A stretch of DNA of 64,000 bases from Streptomyces sp. NBC_01260 (GCF_036226405.1 NZ_CP108464.1:8866001-8930000), one strand, 5' to 3'; shown: positions 34,431 through 44,050, numbered from the stretch's first letter. The notes: generated by a model not told the origin, from the sequence alone. Numbers and translations are program-made.

Positions 34431-35769
34431 CGCCGTGCAGGCGTCGCAGCAGCAGGAGGGCGGATGCTGCGGTGGCCACTTCGCCGGTGGCCAGTGCGGT
34501 CCAGACGCCTGTGGTGCCCATTCGGCCGAGGGCGGCGATCAGTGGGACTTTGATCAGGAGCAGGGTGCCGATGGAGATGAGGTACGCGGGTGCCGGGCGG
34601 CCCAGTGACTGGGCGTAGGCCGCTACCAGCGGGCCGATCCCGGCGACGGTCAGCCCGATCGCGATGACCGGCAGTGCCTGTCCGGCGGCGGTGATGGTGT
34701 CGTCATCGTTCAGGAACAGGCCGGCCAGGGGCCTGGCCAGCGCGGCGAGGGCGGCGGCGGTGATCAGTCCGTACAGGAGTGAGGCGAAGAGTGCGTAGTT
34801 GCGGGCTTTGAGTGCGCGGTCGGTCAGGCCGCGGCCGCTGTTGTAGCCAACGATGGGCTGCAGTCCCTGACTGATGCCGGTGTGCGGCATCATCACGAAG
34901 GTCTGCAGGCGGGCGCAGACGGCGTAAGCAGCGAGCGCGGTGGCCGACCCGGTAGCCGCGAGGGCGGCGTTGACAAGGACGGCCAGGAGTGTGACACCGG
35001 TGCCGGCGAGGAACGAGGGCAGGCCGACGCCCAGCAGCGCTCGCAGCGTCGGGCCGTGGGGCAGCAGGTCTCGGAGGCTGATGCGGTAGGAGCGGCGCGT
35101 CTGTATGAAGAAGAACCATAGGCTCATCGCCGCGGAGACGGCCTGGCCGCCGATGGTTCCGAGCGCGGCGCCCCGTACACCCATGTCGAATCCGAAGATC
35201 AGCAGCGGGTCGAGGGTGATCTGTACGGCGACGGGCACGAGCCACAACAGGGTTGAGAAGCCCATGCGGCCTTCGGCTCGCACCAGGCTGGAGAAGCCGG
35301 TGGAGACAAGGGCCCCGCACAGCAGTACTGCGGCGTAGGGGCGGGCGGTTGCACGCAGTTCGCCGGTGGCGCCGAGCAGAGTGAGCAGCGGGTCCAGGAA
35401 GGCCAGTCCGAGGATGGTGGTGGCGGTGGCGCAGGCCCAGAACAGGGCGAAGGAGTTGCCCGCCGCACGGGCGGCGGCCCGATGATCTCCCGCGCCCAGG
35501 GCACGGGAGATCAGGGAGGCGCCACCCGCGCCGACGGTGGTGGACACTGCGCCGAGCAGCAGCAACAGCGGGGCGACCAGGTTGACCGCGGCCATCGCGG
35601 TGTCGCCTACGCCGCGGCCGACGAACCAGGCGTTGGTCAGGGCGTAGATGCCGTACACGCCGACCGCGGCGGTGGTCTGGGTGCAGGTGCGCCACAGCAG
35701 ACGGCCTACCGGGTCGGTGCCGAGCCGGGTGGTGTGGTCTGCGGCGGGAGGCGTCGGCGCGGAAGTCAC
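34411..35769 (-). CDS. MATE-family multidrug efflux transporter
   Basis: The product has 452 residues and 12 predicted membrane segments, full length for the family. The GTG at 35769 overlaps the upstream phosphotransferase stop (GTGA). MATE features include the repeated halves beginning DPVGRLLWRTCTQTTAAVGV and ALLGVGLPSFLAGTGVTLLA, AAVNLVAPLLLLLGAVSTTV and GISQGLQPIVGYNSGRGLTD. Such proteins expel cationic drugs or metabolites in exchange for H+ or Na+. Coupling to a phosphotransferase suggests a combined modify-and-export resistance pair. Confidence 0.92.
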   Translation of the reverse strand: MTSAPTPPAADHTTRLGTDPVGRLLWRTCTQTTAAVGVYGIYALTNAWFVGRGVGDTAMAAVNLVAPLLLLLGAVSTTVGAGGASLISRALGAGDHRAAARAAGNSFALFWACATATTILGLAFLDPLLTLLGATGELRATARPYAAVLLCGALVSTGFSSLVRAEGRMGFSTLLWLVPVAVQITLDPLLIFGFDMGVRGAALGTIGGQAVSAAMSLWFFFIQTRRSYRISLRDLLPHGPTLRALLGVGLPSFLAGTGVTLLAVLVNAALAATGSATALAAYAVCARLQTFVMMPHTGISQGLQPIVGYNSGRGLTDRALKARNYALFASLLYGLITAAALAALARPLAGLFLNDDDTITAAGQALPVIAIGLTVAGIGPLVAAYAQSLGRPAPAYLISIGTLLLIKVPLIAALGRMGTTGVWTALATGEVATAASALLLLRRLHGATPKTP

Positions 35770-36752
35770 CGGCGGGTGCGGCCGAGCAGAGCCATGGCCT
35801 CGTCGAGGTGCGGGCGTGCCCAGTCGTACTGCTTGGTGTCGGTGTGCCCGCGGTACACGGTCTCGATGACCATGATCAGCAGCAGGTGCAGGCAGTACAG
35901 GCGGCGTCGTGTCTGTTCGGTCTCGGTCAGCTCGCCGTGACCGTAGCCGCGCATGAAGGGCGCCGGGTCACCGAAGGCGGCTATCTGGGTGCCGGCGAAG
36001 CCGGCCTCGATCAACGGGTCGCCGTAGGAGGCACGTTCGTGGTCGATGATGCAGACGATCTTGCCGTCGCGGACCATTACGTTGCTGTCCCACAGGTCCC
36101 ACTCGACCAGGCGGGGTTCGGTGACCTCGTCGAGGCTGCCGGCGTGTTCGGCCACTACTGCGCGCACGGTGTCGTAGTCCCAGCCGATGTCGACGCCGCG
36201 ACGCTCGCCGTCGACGAGGACGTTCTCGATCATCGTGGTGAACGCCTGCCGCCAGCTGGCATGGCCGGGTCCGGCCAGCGGGCCGAAGTGCTGACCGCGG
36301 ATGGCGTTGATCTCCTGGTTGACCGCGCCGAGTTGCTCCATCAAGGCGTCGCGATCGGCCGTGGGGAGCGTATCGGCGATGATGCCGAGGTTGTCGGCGT
36401 CGATATACGGCATGAAGAAGTAGTGGGCGTCGCACAGCTCGCGGCTCTGGTCGGCGAAGTCGACGGCGGGGACCGGCACGGTGGTCTGCGTGCGCAGAAG
36501 GTCCAGCGTAGTCATTTCGATCGACATGGCACCGTGCTCGTAGGTCATCACCTCCACCGCCGGCGGCGGGGCGATCTTCAGGACGACCTCGGCGCCGTCG
36601 CGCAGACGGATGCGATAGGCGACGTTGAACCAGCCGTGACCCAGCTCACTCGCCCATCCGTCCCCGGCCGGGACTTGGGCGGCCCCGTAAGCGCGCTCGA
36701 TCATGGCGCGCAGCACCTCGGGAGACTGCCTGTTCTTGGTGATGCTCTCCAC
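35766..36752 (-). CDS. Phosphotransferase family protein (APH-like)
   Basis: The product has 328 residues. GTG 36752 is chosen because AAAGGGAC lies a few bases upstream; longer in-frame starts have no ribosome site. An N-lobe (LGHGWFNVAYRIRLRDGAEV, VLKIAPPPAVEVMTYEH with the ATP-binding Lys) is followed by the C-lobe. There LVEWDLWDSNVMV takes the place of the Brenner HxDxxxxN motif (catalytic Asp and Asn kept, His replaced by Glu). IVCIIDHERASYGDPLIEAG supplies the metal-binding Asp. It may phosphorylate a small molecule such as an aminoglycoside-like or macrolide-like compound. It is translationally coupled to the MATE gene. Confidence 0.85.
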   Translation of the reverse strand: MESITKNRQSPEVLRAMIERAYGAAQVPAGDGWASELGHGWFNVAYRIRLRDGAEVVLKIAPPPAVEVMTYEHGAMSIEMTTLDLLRTQTTVPVPAVDFADQSRELCDAHYFFMPYIDADNLGIIADTLPTADRDALMEQLGAVNQEINAIRGQHFGPLAGPGHASWRQAFTTMIENVLVDGERRGVDIGWDYDTVRAVVAEHAGSLDEVTEPRLVEWDLWDSNVMVRDGKIVCIIDHERASYGDPLIEAGFAGTQIAAFGDPAPFMRGYGHGELTETEQTRRRLYCLHLLLIMVIETVYRGHTDTKQYDWARPHLDEAMALLGRTRR

Positions 36753-36891
36753 ACTCGGTCCCTTTGTTGATGGCGTGTTGGTGGTGCCTGCTGCGGGTGC
36801 GAGATCGCCCGGTGCAAGGTCGGTACCACGGTCGGCCGTAAGCCGCCGCCAAATATCTACCACGTGTTAGAAATCTTCACTAGGGGGGAGA

Positions 36892-36903
36892 GTACGTTCG
36901 TAC
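36892..36903. promoter_or_regulatory. Palindrome upstream of the phosphotransferase-MATE operon
   Basis: GTACG (36892-36896) and CGTAC (36899-36903) form a short inverted repeat 140 bases upstream of the phosphotransferase start. The intervening sequence is relatively AT-rich. TetR regulators often bind sites of this kind, and the TetR gene of the locus lies at 33810. The match is short and could be chance. Confidence 0.35.
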
Positions 36904-36917
36904 GCACGCACGCAGGT

Positions 36918-37592
36918 CTAGACGTGTCCTGTGTGGCGAGGCGGACAGGACGCTTGTAGCAGCACAGAGCAAGGCGGCGAGTCCGAGAAGGGCCAGGTGG
37001 TCATGGGGAGCGCCGAGGTCACGCCGGGGTACTCGTCGTCGCCCAGCGCGGTGCCCTCGAAGGTACGGGTATACAGGTCAAGGACGCGCTGGGCCCGGGG
37101 GTGGAAGTCTGGGTCAGTGATGAAGATCCAGGAGTGGTGCTGCCACGGCTTGAGCGCGTCGGTCTTGAGCCAGCGGCGCACGGTGGAGGCTGACAGGAAG
37201 GTGACGATGCCCCGTGTGACGGCCTCGCGGGCCAGCTCCGGACACGACCAGCGCGAAAGCGGCACTCCGCTCTCGGCGGGCAGCCGGCAGGCCAGTGCCT
37301 TCACCTCGACCGCCTGCAAGGGCGTGAACGAAGACGGGCGGCCGGATCGCTGACGGTCCCGGAGCCCGGCAAGTCCCTGCTCGGCGAAGCGGCGCCGGCA
37401 TCGGCGCACCGTGTCGAGGTGCAGATCCGTCTCCCGCGCGATGTGGGCATTGGAACGGCCGTGCGCGGCGTGCAGCACGATCTGCGCCCGCACCCGCTGC
37501 CGGTACTCGCTCTTGTGGCCCCAGGCCACCTTCTTCAACCGCTTGCGATCGGTGGCGGTCAGAAATATCGCACAGGCGACGGTAACAGGCAC
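36918..37592 (-). pseudogene. IS630-family transposase, 3'-truncated
   Basis: GTG 37592 opens the N-terminal region of an IS630 transposase: LKKVAWGHKSEYRQRVRAQI, then IARETDLHLDTVRRCRRRFA, ARLRDRQRSGRP-like linker and STVRRWLKTDALKPWQHHSW. The protein breaks off after LDLYTRTFEGTALGDDEY, before the DDE aspartates. The last 35 residues before the stop at 36918 are unrelated. Inactive. Confidence 0.75.
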
Positions 37593-37728
37593 GGCAGACG
37601 GGCCAATCGGGAGAAAATGATCACGGTCGGAGGCGGCCTGCCGCACCCGCGCGCCGGCACGCCACACGCCTTGCTACGGGGCTCGGGCAGGATGGCCGCC
37701 ATGGCCGCACCTCCCGACTCGTCCAGGG

Positions 37729-38547
37729 TCAGTGAGGCGTGGAGAACAGCGCGTTGAGTTCCGGGAAGGCCATGCCTTCGGCGAGCGAGTCGTAGTCGCC
37801 GGTGCCGAAGAGCTCCTGCGCGGTGCGGCGGGCGGCAGCGTAGGCGGCCTGGGCCACGCCCGATCCGAGACTGACGCGAGCCACCCCGAGGGTGCCGAGC
37901 TCCGCGACGGTCGGGGCGCCGGGGCCGGCCATGACGTTCAGCGGTACGGAGATGTCCCTGGCCAGCGTCGCGATGGTGGCGGTGTCGGTGACGCCGGGGA
38001 CGAAGATGCCGTCCGCGCCCGCATCGACGTACATGTGCGCCCGGGACAGGGTTTCCTTCAGTCGGGTGTCCGGGTCGCCGAGCCCGAACAGGAAAGTGTC
38101 GATACGGGCATTGAGAAACAGGTCCGCGCCGGCCTGGTCGGCGGTCTGCCGGGCCGCGGCCAGCCGCGTCGCGAGCTCTGTCGGTGGCCGGGTGCCGTCC
38201 TCGATGTTGATGCCGACGGCACCCGCCGCGAGCACTCCGGCTACGGTCTCGGCGACACCGGCGGTGTCCGTGCCGTACCCGCCCTCGATGTCAGCGGTGA
38301 CCGGAACCGCGACGGCAGTGACGATTCGGCCGATCAGTTCCAGCGCCCGGTCCCGGGTAAGGACATCGCCGTCCGGAGAACCCAGTGACCAGGCGACGCC
38401 GGCACTGGTCGTGGCGATCGCGGAGGCACCTGCGGCCTCGATGACGCGGGCGCTCGCAACGTCCCAGGCGTTGGCGAGCGCAAGCGGTTCAGTTGGGGTG
38501 TGCAGGGAGCGGAAGAGGCGGGTGTTGTCCGGCTGTGTGATGGTCAT
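37729..38547 (-). CDS. Isocitrate lyase/PEP mutase family protein
   Basis: The product has 272 residues from ATG 38547. It is a complete TIM barrel of the ICL/PEPM superfamily: LALANAWDVASARVIEAAGA, SAIATTSAGVAWSLGSPDGD, VPVTADIEGGYGTDTAGVAE (Mg-binding acidic residues), VGINIEDGTRPPTELATRLA, LFLNARIDTFLFGLGDPDTR and GIFVPGVTDTATIATLARDI. The KKCGH catalytic motif of true isocitrate lyases is absent, so it belongs with oxaloacetate hydrolase, carboxyvinyl-phosphonate mutase-like or uncharacterised members. The upstream region is cut by an ISL3 remnant within a few dozen bases, so its native promoter may be gone. Confidence 0.85.
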   Translation of the reverse strand: MTITQPDNTRLFRSLHTPTEPLALANAWDVASARVIEAAGASAIATTSAGVAWSLGSPDGDVLTRDRALELIGRIVTAVAVPVTADIEGGYGTDTAGVAETVAGVLAAGAVGINIEDGTRPPTELATRLAAARQTADQAGADLFLNARIDTFLFGLGDPDTRLKETLSRAHMYVDAGADGIFVPGVTDTATIATLARDISVPLNVMAGPGAPTVAELGTLGVARVSLGSGVAQAAYAAARRTAQELFGTGDYDSLAEGMAFPELNALFSTPH

Positions 38548-38619
38548 GGCCGCAATCAAACATCGACTGCCACCCGCCTTCTGGCAAGAATCCGACACAG
38601 ACGTCGACCTCGAAACCGA

Positions 38620-39916
38620 CGCATATGCCCCGCACCTCCGGAGTCAACCCCCCGAAGGAGCTCGTGGGGTGGCGTGTGAGCCATCCTGTGACCTGCCGCA
38701 CCGTTGGTGGCGGAGGCGGAGCCTCGGGTGCGACGGAACGCAGGGTCGCGATGTGGGCCCGGACCATCTGGTAGGTGACGGGCGCGTTCTCGGCGAGGAG
38801 TTCGCGGTGGAGACGGGTGACGCTGGTGCATCCCGCTGCAAACCGGCTCTCCAGGTAGGGCTTGTAGGGGTCCAGTCTGCTGGGCCGGGGCCGGTTCTCG
38901 CGGAAGGTGTCCTGCCAGTGTGCGGCGTTCGCGTATCGGAGCACGGTGTTCAGGCCCCAGCCCAGATGCCGGGCGATCGCCCGTCGTGAGCGTCCTTGGG
39001 CGAGCAGCTCATGGACCAGGGCGTGTGCGGCCTTCTTGCAGTCGGCCCGTCGCCCGACGGGGTCCGAGGTGTCCCGCGGCCCTTCGAGGTTCGGACGGGT
39101 CGATCGCAGGCTGGGCAAGGAGCCGCGCAAACAGTCGCGGTGGGCGGCGACGCAGGTCTCCACCGCCCGGCCCAGGCCCTGCCGCAGATGGAACCGGTCG
39201 GCGACTTGCAAGGCGGTGGGGGCGCCGCGCCGGGCACCCTCGGCGTAGGCGCCCGCTCTGTCCCGGCAGATGACCTCCACGCCAGGGTGACGGACCAGCC
39301 ACTCGGACAGTGGCCCGGCCTCACGCGTAGGGAGCACATCGACGACCCGATGGGCTTCAACGCAGGTCAAGACGGTGTAGTAGGTCTGACCACGGCGAAT
39401 CGCGAAGTCGTCCACCCTCAATACCCGCGGCGTTCCGAGCTGAGGATCGGGCAACAGCATGACCCTGCGCAGCAAGGTCATCCCTCCCGCGCCGAACCCC
39501 AGCTGGGCGGTCAGCCGCGCGCCGGCCCGCCCGGCCAGCGCGAGCCCTACTTTCTCCAGGGCGTGGTTGAGCCGAGTGGTGAATCGTGCGTACGGAGTCG
39601 TCAACCGGGAGAAAGGTTCGGCGAACGTCCGGCGCCGGCAGTCCGCCGACACACAGATGAAGCGCCGGACCACCAACCGGATCACGAAGCTCTGCCCACC
39701 GAGAGGAAGGTCCTTCACCCTGAGCTGATAGCGGTCATGCACCCGGTCCGAGAAGTTGCCGCAGTCCGGGCAACCCGCCCCCGTCATCCGGCCTCTCGCC
39801 ACCACCTCAACCGTGCCGAACACGGCAGTCACCCCCTCGACGTCCACGTCGTCGATCCCGTCGAACACAAGCGAGTCCCAGAACGATGCGTCGGCCTGCA
39901 TGACCAGCACCATCAC
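38620..39916 (-). pseudogene. ISL3-family transposase, C-terminally truncated
   Basis: About 430 residues from near 39913 match ISL3 transposases: GCPDCGNFSDRVHDRYQLRV is the zinc-binding N-terminus, with RRFICVSADCRRRTFAEPFS. The catalytic core has VLRVDDFAIRRGQTYYTVLT, VICRDRAGAYAEGARRGAPT and VADRFHLRQGLGRAVETCVA. The last segment, AIARHLGWGLNTVLRYANAA to VRQVTGWLTRHPT, is followed near 38640 by unrelated sequence, so the final 90 or so residues and the right end are missing. Confidence 0.8.
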
Positions 39917-40126
39917 CCCCCACTGCTACCCGCAGGAGCGACGTACAGGTACGTGATGGAGCGTCACTTCCTGTGGCTCGGCGACAAGGCGTACGCGGTC
40001 TCACTCGAACCACCATCTCGCAATCGAACACCGGGGTGACACTCAGCAACGCTCCCCAAGATCTGTGCCAGAACCCAATTCTCGTGAACATCCCTGACGC
40101 GCTCACGCGCCAGATGCCTCCCGAAA
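39917..40126. other. Gap between ISL3 and resolvase remnants
   Basis: No gene can be supported. On the plus strand a short frame starting MERHFLWLGDKAYAVSLEPP (about 39957-40039) has no ribosome site. The sequence probably includes the left end of the ISL3 element, but I could not find a matching inverted repeat because its other end is deleted. Confidence 0.35.
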
Positions 40127-40808
40127 TCACAAACAAATGCTGCTGCTGGAAGTGAACGAAGCCAGCTGGTGATCGCCCATGGCAGGCTCGTGGCTTTCCG
40201 GGCGAGGGGAGCCGGGCAGGGGCCCGGCGAGCATCTCCAGGACCAGGCCGGCCGTGGGCGGTGAGGTGGTCGGCGAGCGCGGTGAGTTCGGCGGCGTCGC
40301 GGCCGAGGCGCTTCATCTCGTACACGGTGAAGATGACCCGGCAGTGCGGGGCGTGCGCCTTGACCTCCCGCGCCGTCCGCAGCGCCTCCTCGAACCGGGG
40401 TCGGACCCGCACCCGGGTGCTGGTCTTCTCGCTGAAGATCTTGTCCCTCGGGATGCCGTGCCCCGCGAGCGCGTCGAGCTGGGAGTCGAGTTCCTGCCCG
40501 AGGGTCGAGCACCGCGCGCATCCGAGGCGGATGTCCGCGCTCGGCAGGTCTGGGTCGACCGGCGCCGGCGGCGGGGTGCCGGGCCGCCAGGGCCGGCCCG
40601 GGCCGCGGTCGGCGGGGGTCGGCACTCGCAGCGCCTTCTTCAGCCGGGGCACCTTCGTGAAGCGGCGGGTGTGGTAGGCGGAGGCGACGGCGCCGCCGCG
40701 TTAGCGGCACGGCGAGCCGGGCTGGGCGTCACACTTCGGACAGGCGTGCTGTTCGACATCGTCCGCGTCCGACCGGTCGGTCGGGGATGGCTGCTGAGGG
40801 TCCGTCAT
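40127..40808 (-). pseudogene. Zinc-ribbon serine recombinase, nonsense and frameshift
   Basis: ATG 40808 starts MTDPQQPSPTDRSDADDVEQ then HACPKCDAQPGSPCR, a zinc ribbon. A TAA at 40701-40703 interrupts it, but the same frame continues as RGGAVASAYHTRRFTKVPRL. It then enters a resolvase domain, IRLGCARCSTLGQELDSQLD with the nucleophile Ser, DKIFSEKTSTRVRVRPRFEE and VYEMKRLGRDAAELTALADH. Near 40237 the frame shifts; LVLEMLAGPLPG then leads into foreign sequence. Two lesions plus a missing C-terminus make it inactive. Its relatives act in Streptomyces mobile elements. Confidence 0.7.
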
Positions 40809-40995
40809 GAGCCCGGACTTTCGCACAAGGCAAGTCTCAGAAGGGGGTCCGTCCCGCTTTTGAGTGAGAACGGGTTCTGCGTCCAGGTTCGGTGGAGGTC
40901 TGGCGGCCCATTTCTGATCTTGCTCCCGCAAAGGACCGTTTGTGAGAGTAACCGCGTGTGTCAGTCTCCGAAGTCGGCTGCGCAGATGACTGGAG

Positions 40996-41727
40996 TCAGG
41001 TGCACTGAGCACCGCCTCCGCTCGTGGGCCGCCGGCCTCTGTCGGCTGCCCAGTCGGGTGGGACGGCTGGGTCGATGATCCGATATCCCACGCCGGGTGT
41101 GGTGGCGATGACCGGGGGGTCGCCGAGTTTGCGGCGCAGGCGGCTGATGGTCACCGTGACCGTGTTGGTGAACGGGTCGGCGTGCTCGTCCCAGACCTGT
41201 TCGAGGAGGCCTTCCGCGCTGAGGAAGGCGGGGCTCGAGTTCAGGAGGGCTTCGAGTACCGCGAATTCCTTGACAGAGAGGTCGAGTTGGCGGCCGTCGC
41301 GGCTGGCGATGCGGCGCATCGGGTCGAGTTTGATGCCCGCCGCGCTCAGGGTGCGGGACCGGGCGGCGGGGCGACGGCGGGCCAGGGCGCGGATGCGCAG
41401 GACGAGTTCGGGAAAGTGGAAGGGCTTGGCGAGGTAGTCGTCAGCACCCAGGGTCAGGCCGCTGACGCGGTCGCCGGGTGAGTCGGCGGCGGTCAGCATC
41501 AGGACCATCACGCGGCCGTCCCGCTCGGTGATCATCTGGCAGAGAGTGTCGCCGTGGATGCCTGGCAGGTCGCGGTCGAGCACGACGACGTCGTACGCGT
41601 TGACGTCCAGCTTGGCCGCGGCGTCGAGCCCGTCGTGGGCCACGTCTACGGCCATGCCCTGGTCGCGCAGTCCCTCGGCGATGACTTCGGCGAGGGGGCG
41701 GGCGTCCTCGACCACCAGGACTCTCAA
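40996..41727 (-). CDS. OmpR-family response regulator
   Basis: The product has 243 residues from TTG 41727, which overlaps the stop of the histidine kinase. The receiver domain (1-118) holds VVEDARPLAEVIAEGL, the phosphoacceptor Asp in YDVVVLDRDLPGIHGD, LMLTAADSPGDRVSGLTLGA and the Lys of DDYLAKPFHFPEL. A winged helix follows (LDLSVKEFAVLEALLNSSPA; VTVTISRLRRKLGDPPVIAT; GVGYRI). The kinase gene comes first, the reverse of the common order. The pair probably senses envelope stress or an antibiotic and controls the divergent ABC exporter. Confidence 0.93.
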   Translation of the reverse strand: MRVLVVEDARPLAEVIAEGLRDQGMAVDVAHDGLDAAAKLDVNAYDVVVLDRDLPGIHGDTLCQMITERDGRVMVLMLTAADSPGDRVSGLTLGADDYLAKPFHFPELVLRIRALARRRPAARSRTLSAAGIKLDPMRRIASRDGRQLDLSVKEFAVLEALLNSSPAFLSAEGLLEQVWDEHADPFTNTVTVTISRLRRKLGDPPVIATTPGVGYRIIDPAVPPDWAADRGRRPTSGGGAQCT

Positions 41728-42983
41728 CGCGCCACGCCCGTCTCTGTGTCGGGGGCTTCCGCCGTCGCCCTGCCGTCCGTACGGGGGAGGGTGATGGTCA
41801 CGCGCAGGCCGCCGTCGGGGCGGGCGCGCAGGTCCAGGGTGCCGTGGTGGGCCTGGGTGATGGCCGCGACGATGGAGAGGCCGAGGCCGCTGCCCTGGCC
41901 GGTGCCGGTCCGGTCGGCGCCAAGGCGGCGGAAGGGTTGCGCGAGGTCCGCCACCCGCAGCTGGTCAAGGACCGGCCCGCTGGACTCGACGACGAGGGAC
42001 ACTGCGCCCGCGTCGTCTCCTTCAGCCCGTACCGCGACACTGATCCAGCCCCCGGGGTCGTTGTGCGCGATCGCGTTGTCGACCACGTTGTCGGCCACGC
42101 GGCGCAGCAGCGTCTGGCTGCCCCACACCCACGCGGAGTCGTCGCTCCGGTTTTCACGCACGGTCAGCCCCTTGGCTGCGATGTCCTTTGCCCGTCCGGT
42201 CAAGGCGGTCAGCGCGAGTTGGCCGAGGGCGAGGCGCGCCGAGTCGGTGAACTTGCCGTGCTGGGTGCGAGCCAGGACGAGGAAACTCTCCAGCAGCCGG
42301 TCCACCTGGTCGAGTTCGGCGCGTATCCGGGCGGCCAGCGTGGCCGTGGTCTCGGGTATCGGGCCCGGCTTGGCGAGGGCCACGTCAAGGGAGGCCCGCA
42401 TCGTGGTGAGCGGGGTGCGCAGCTCGTGGGAGGCGTTGGCGACGAAGAGGCGCTGGGCGTCGAAGGAGCCCTCCAGGCGGCCGAGGAGGTCGTCGATGGT
42501 GTCGGCGAGGTCCTTCACCTCGTCGCCGGGGCCGCCGATGGCCAGGCGTTCGTGCAGGCTGTCGGCGGTGATCCGGCGGGTGGCCGCAGCCATCACGCGC
42601 AGCGGGCGCAGCACCCGGCCGGCGACGAACCAGCCGAGGCCGGCCGAGATCACCACCATGACGCCGAGGGCGATGGCGGAGCCGATCACGATCTGCCGGG
42701 ACTGGGTGTCGTGCGCCTGGGTCAGCTGCTGCTCCAGCTCGTCGATGCGGCCCTGGGCCTGTGCCGCCGTGGCGGGCTGATCGGTGCCGCCATCGGGGGC
42801 GGTCTGGCTGGAGCGCGATCCGCCGGATGCCACCACGGCCGCGATGGCCAGCAGCGCCGTTCCCGACAGCAGGAACAGAGTCACGTACAAGGCGGTGAAG
42901 CGGGTGCGGGCAGTGCCACGGCGCAGGCCGAGCCGGGCAGTCAGGCCCGCGAGCCGTCGGGGCGGACCCCATTTCATCCGCAT
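41724..42983 (-). CDS. Sensor histidine kinase
   Basis: The product has 419 residues. ATG 42983 is preferred, with AGGGGAGC just upstream. Two membrane segments (ALYVTLFLLSGTALLAIAAV; IVIGSAIALGVMVVISAGLG) flank a short extracytoplasmic loop of about 60 residues containing a coiled coil. A HAMP domain follows (GRVLRPLRVMAAATRRITAD). The phosphoacceptor His lies in FVANASHELRTPLTTMRASL. The ATPase has VADNVVDNAIAHNDPGG (N box) and GTGQGSGLGLSIV (G box). The small sensor loop is typical of kinases that sense within the membrane or through a partner transporter; the divergent exporter is a candidate partner. Confidence 0.93.
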   Translation of the reverse strand: MRMKWGPPRRLAGLTARLGLRRGTARTRFTALYVTLFLLSGTALLAIAAVVASGGSRSSQTAPDGGTDQPATAAQAQGRIDELEQQLTQAHDTQSRQIVIGSAIALGVMVVISAGLGWFVAGRVLRPLRVMAAATRRITADSLHERLAIGGPGDEVKDLADTIDDLLGRLEGSFDAQRLFVANASHELRTPLTTMRASLDVALAKPGPIPETTATLAARIRAELDQVDRLLESFLVLARTQHGKFTDSARLALGQLALTALTGRAKDIAAKGLTVRENRSDDSAWVWGSQTLLRRVADNVVDNAIAHNDPGGWISVAVRAEGDDAGAVSLVVESSGPVLDQLRVADLAQPFRRLGADRTGTGQGSGLGLSIVAAITQAHHGTLDLRARPDGGLRVTITLPRTDGRATAEAPDTETGVAR

Positions 42984-43069
42984 GCTCCCCTCTCGCCACC
43001 GCACCAGGACACGTACCAGGCCAGGCTAAGCCGAGGCGCCTAACAACGAGATGACAGTGACCGTTCGGC

Positions 43070-43094
43070 CCCTGTAACTCGCTCCGTCACAGGG
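43070..43094. promoter_or_regulatory. Inverted repeat before the ABC exporter operon
   Basis: CCCTGT (43070-43075) and ACAGGG (43089-43094) form a 6-bp inverted repeat whose right arm overlaps the ribosome site of the ABC ATPase gene. It lies in the 119-base gap shared with the divergent kinase gene. It could be a binding site of the neighbouring response regulator or an RNA hairpin hiding the ribosome site. Confidence 0.35.
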
Positions 43095-43102
43095 TGGGGG
43101 CC

Positions 43103-44050
43103 ATGAGCGATGAGAGTACGAAGGCGACGATCGAGGTCATCGGTCTGCGTAAACGATTCGGGCCACAGCTGGCTCTGGACGGTATGACGTTCACCGTGCA
43201 GCCCGGACGGGTGACCGGCTTCGTCGGCCCGAACGGCGCGGGCAAGTCCACCACCATGCGCGTGATCCTGGGCCTTGACGCGGCGGAGGAGGGAAAGGCC
43301 CTGGTCGACGGGGTGCCGTACCGCACCCTGCGTCGCCCGCTTCGGCATCTGGGGGCACTGCTCGACGCCTCCGCGCTGCAGCCGAGCCGCACCGCCCGTA
43401 ACCACCTGCTGTGGCTGGCCCACTCACAGGGCGTGTCGGCCCGGCGGGTGGACGAGGTCATCGATCAGGCCGGCCTGGGCACGGCGGCCCGGCGCAAGGC
43501 CGGCGGCTTCTCGCTGGGCATGCGCCAGCGCCTGGGGATCGCGGCGGCGCTGCTGGGGGACCCGCCGGTCGTCATGCTGGACGAGCCGTTCAACGGCCTG
43601 GACCCTGACGGCATCGTGTGGATGCGCGGCTTCCTGTCGTCGCTGGCCCGGCAGGGCCGCGCCGTCCTGGTCTCCAGTCACCTGATGAGCGAACTCGAAG
43701 ACACCGCGGACCATCTCGTGGTGATCGGCCGCGGCCGGGTCGTCGCGGACACCAGCGTGTCCGAGCTGCTCGCCGAGGCGGCCGGCGGCCGGGTCACCCT
43801 GCGTACCTCCGCGCCTCCGCGCGCCGCCCAGGTCCTGCACGGCGCGGGCGCCACCGTTCTCGCCACCGGCCCCGACACCCTCGGCGTCACGGGCCTGCCC
43901 GACGAGGAGATCGTGGCACTGCTCGCCCGGAACGGGGTGCCGTTCTCCCAGGTGTCCGCGCACCGGGCGACGCTCGAAGAGGCGTACATGGAGCTCACCC
44001 GGGACGCGGTGGAGTACCGGGGCATCCCGGCGGGGGAGGCTACGCGATGA
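43103..44050 (+). CDS. ABC exporter ATP-binding protein
   Basis: The product has 315 residues from ATG 43103 behind a G-rich ribosome site. The DrrA/CcmA-type nucleotide-binding domain is complete: Walker A VTGFVGPNGAGKSTTMRVIL, signature FSLGMRQRLGIAAALLGDPP, Walker B VVMLDEPFNGLDPDG and switch His in VLVSSHLMSELE. The C-terminal 80 residues form a dimerisation region. It powers the two permeases encoded directly downstream (ATGA overlaps). In actinomycetes such transporters expel peptides, lipids or antibiotics and are often switched on by an adjacent two-component system. Confidence 0.93.
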   Translation: MSDESTKATIEVIGLRKRFGPQLALDGMTFTVQPGRVTGFVGPNGAGKSTTMRVILGLDAAEEGKALVDGVPYRTLRRPLRHLGALLDASALQPSRTARNHLLWLAHSQGVSARRVDEVIDQAGLGTAARRKAGGFSLGMRQRLGIAAALLGDPPVVMLDEPFNGLDPDGIVWMRGFLSSLARQGRAVLVSSHLMSELEDTADHLVVIGRGRVVADTSVSELLAEAAGGRVTLRTSAPPRAAQVLHGAGATVLATGPDTLGVTGLPDEEIVALLARNGVPFSQVSAHRATLEEAYMELTRDAVEYRGIPAGEATR

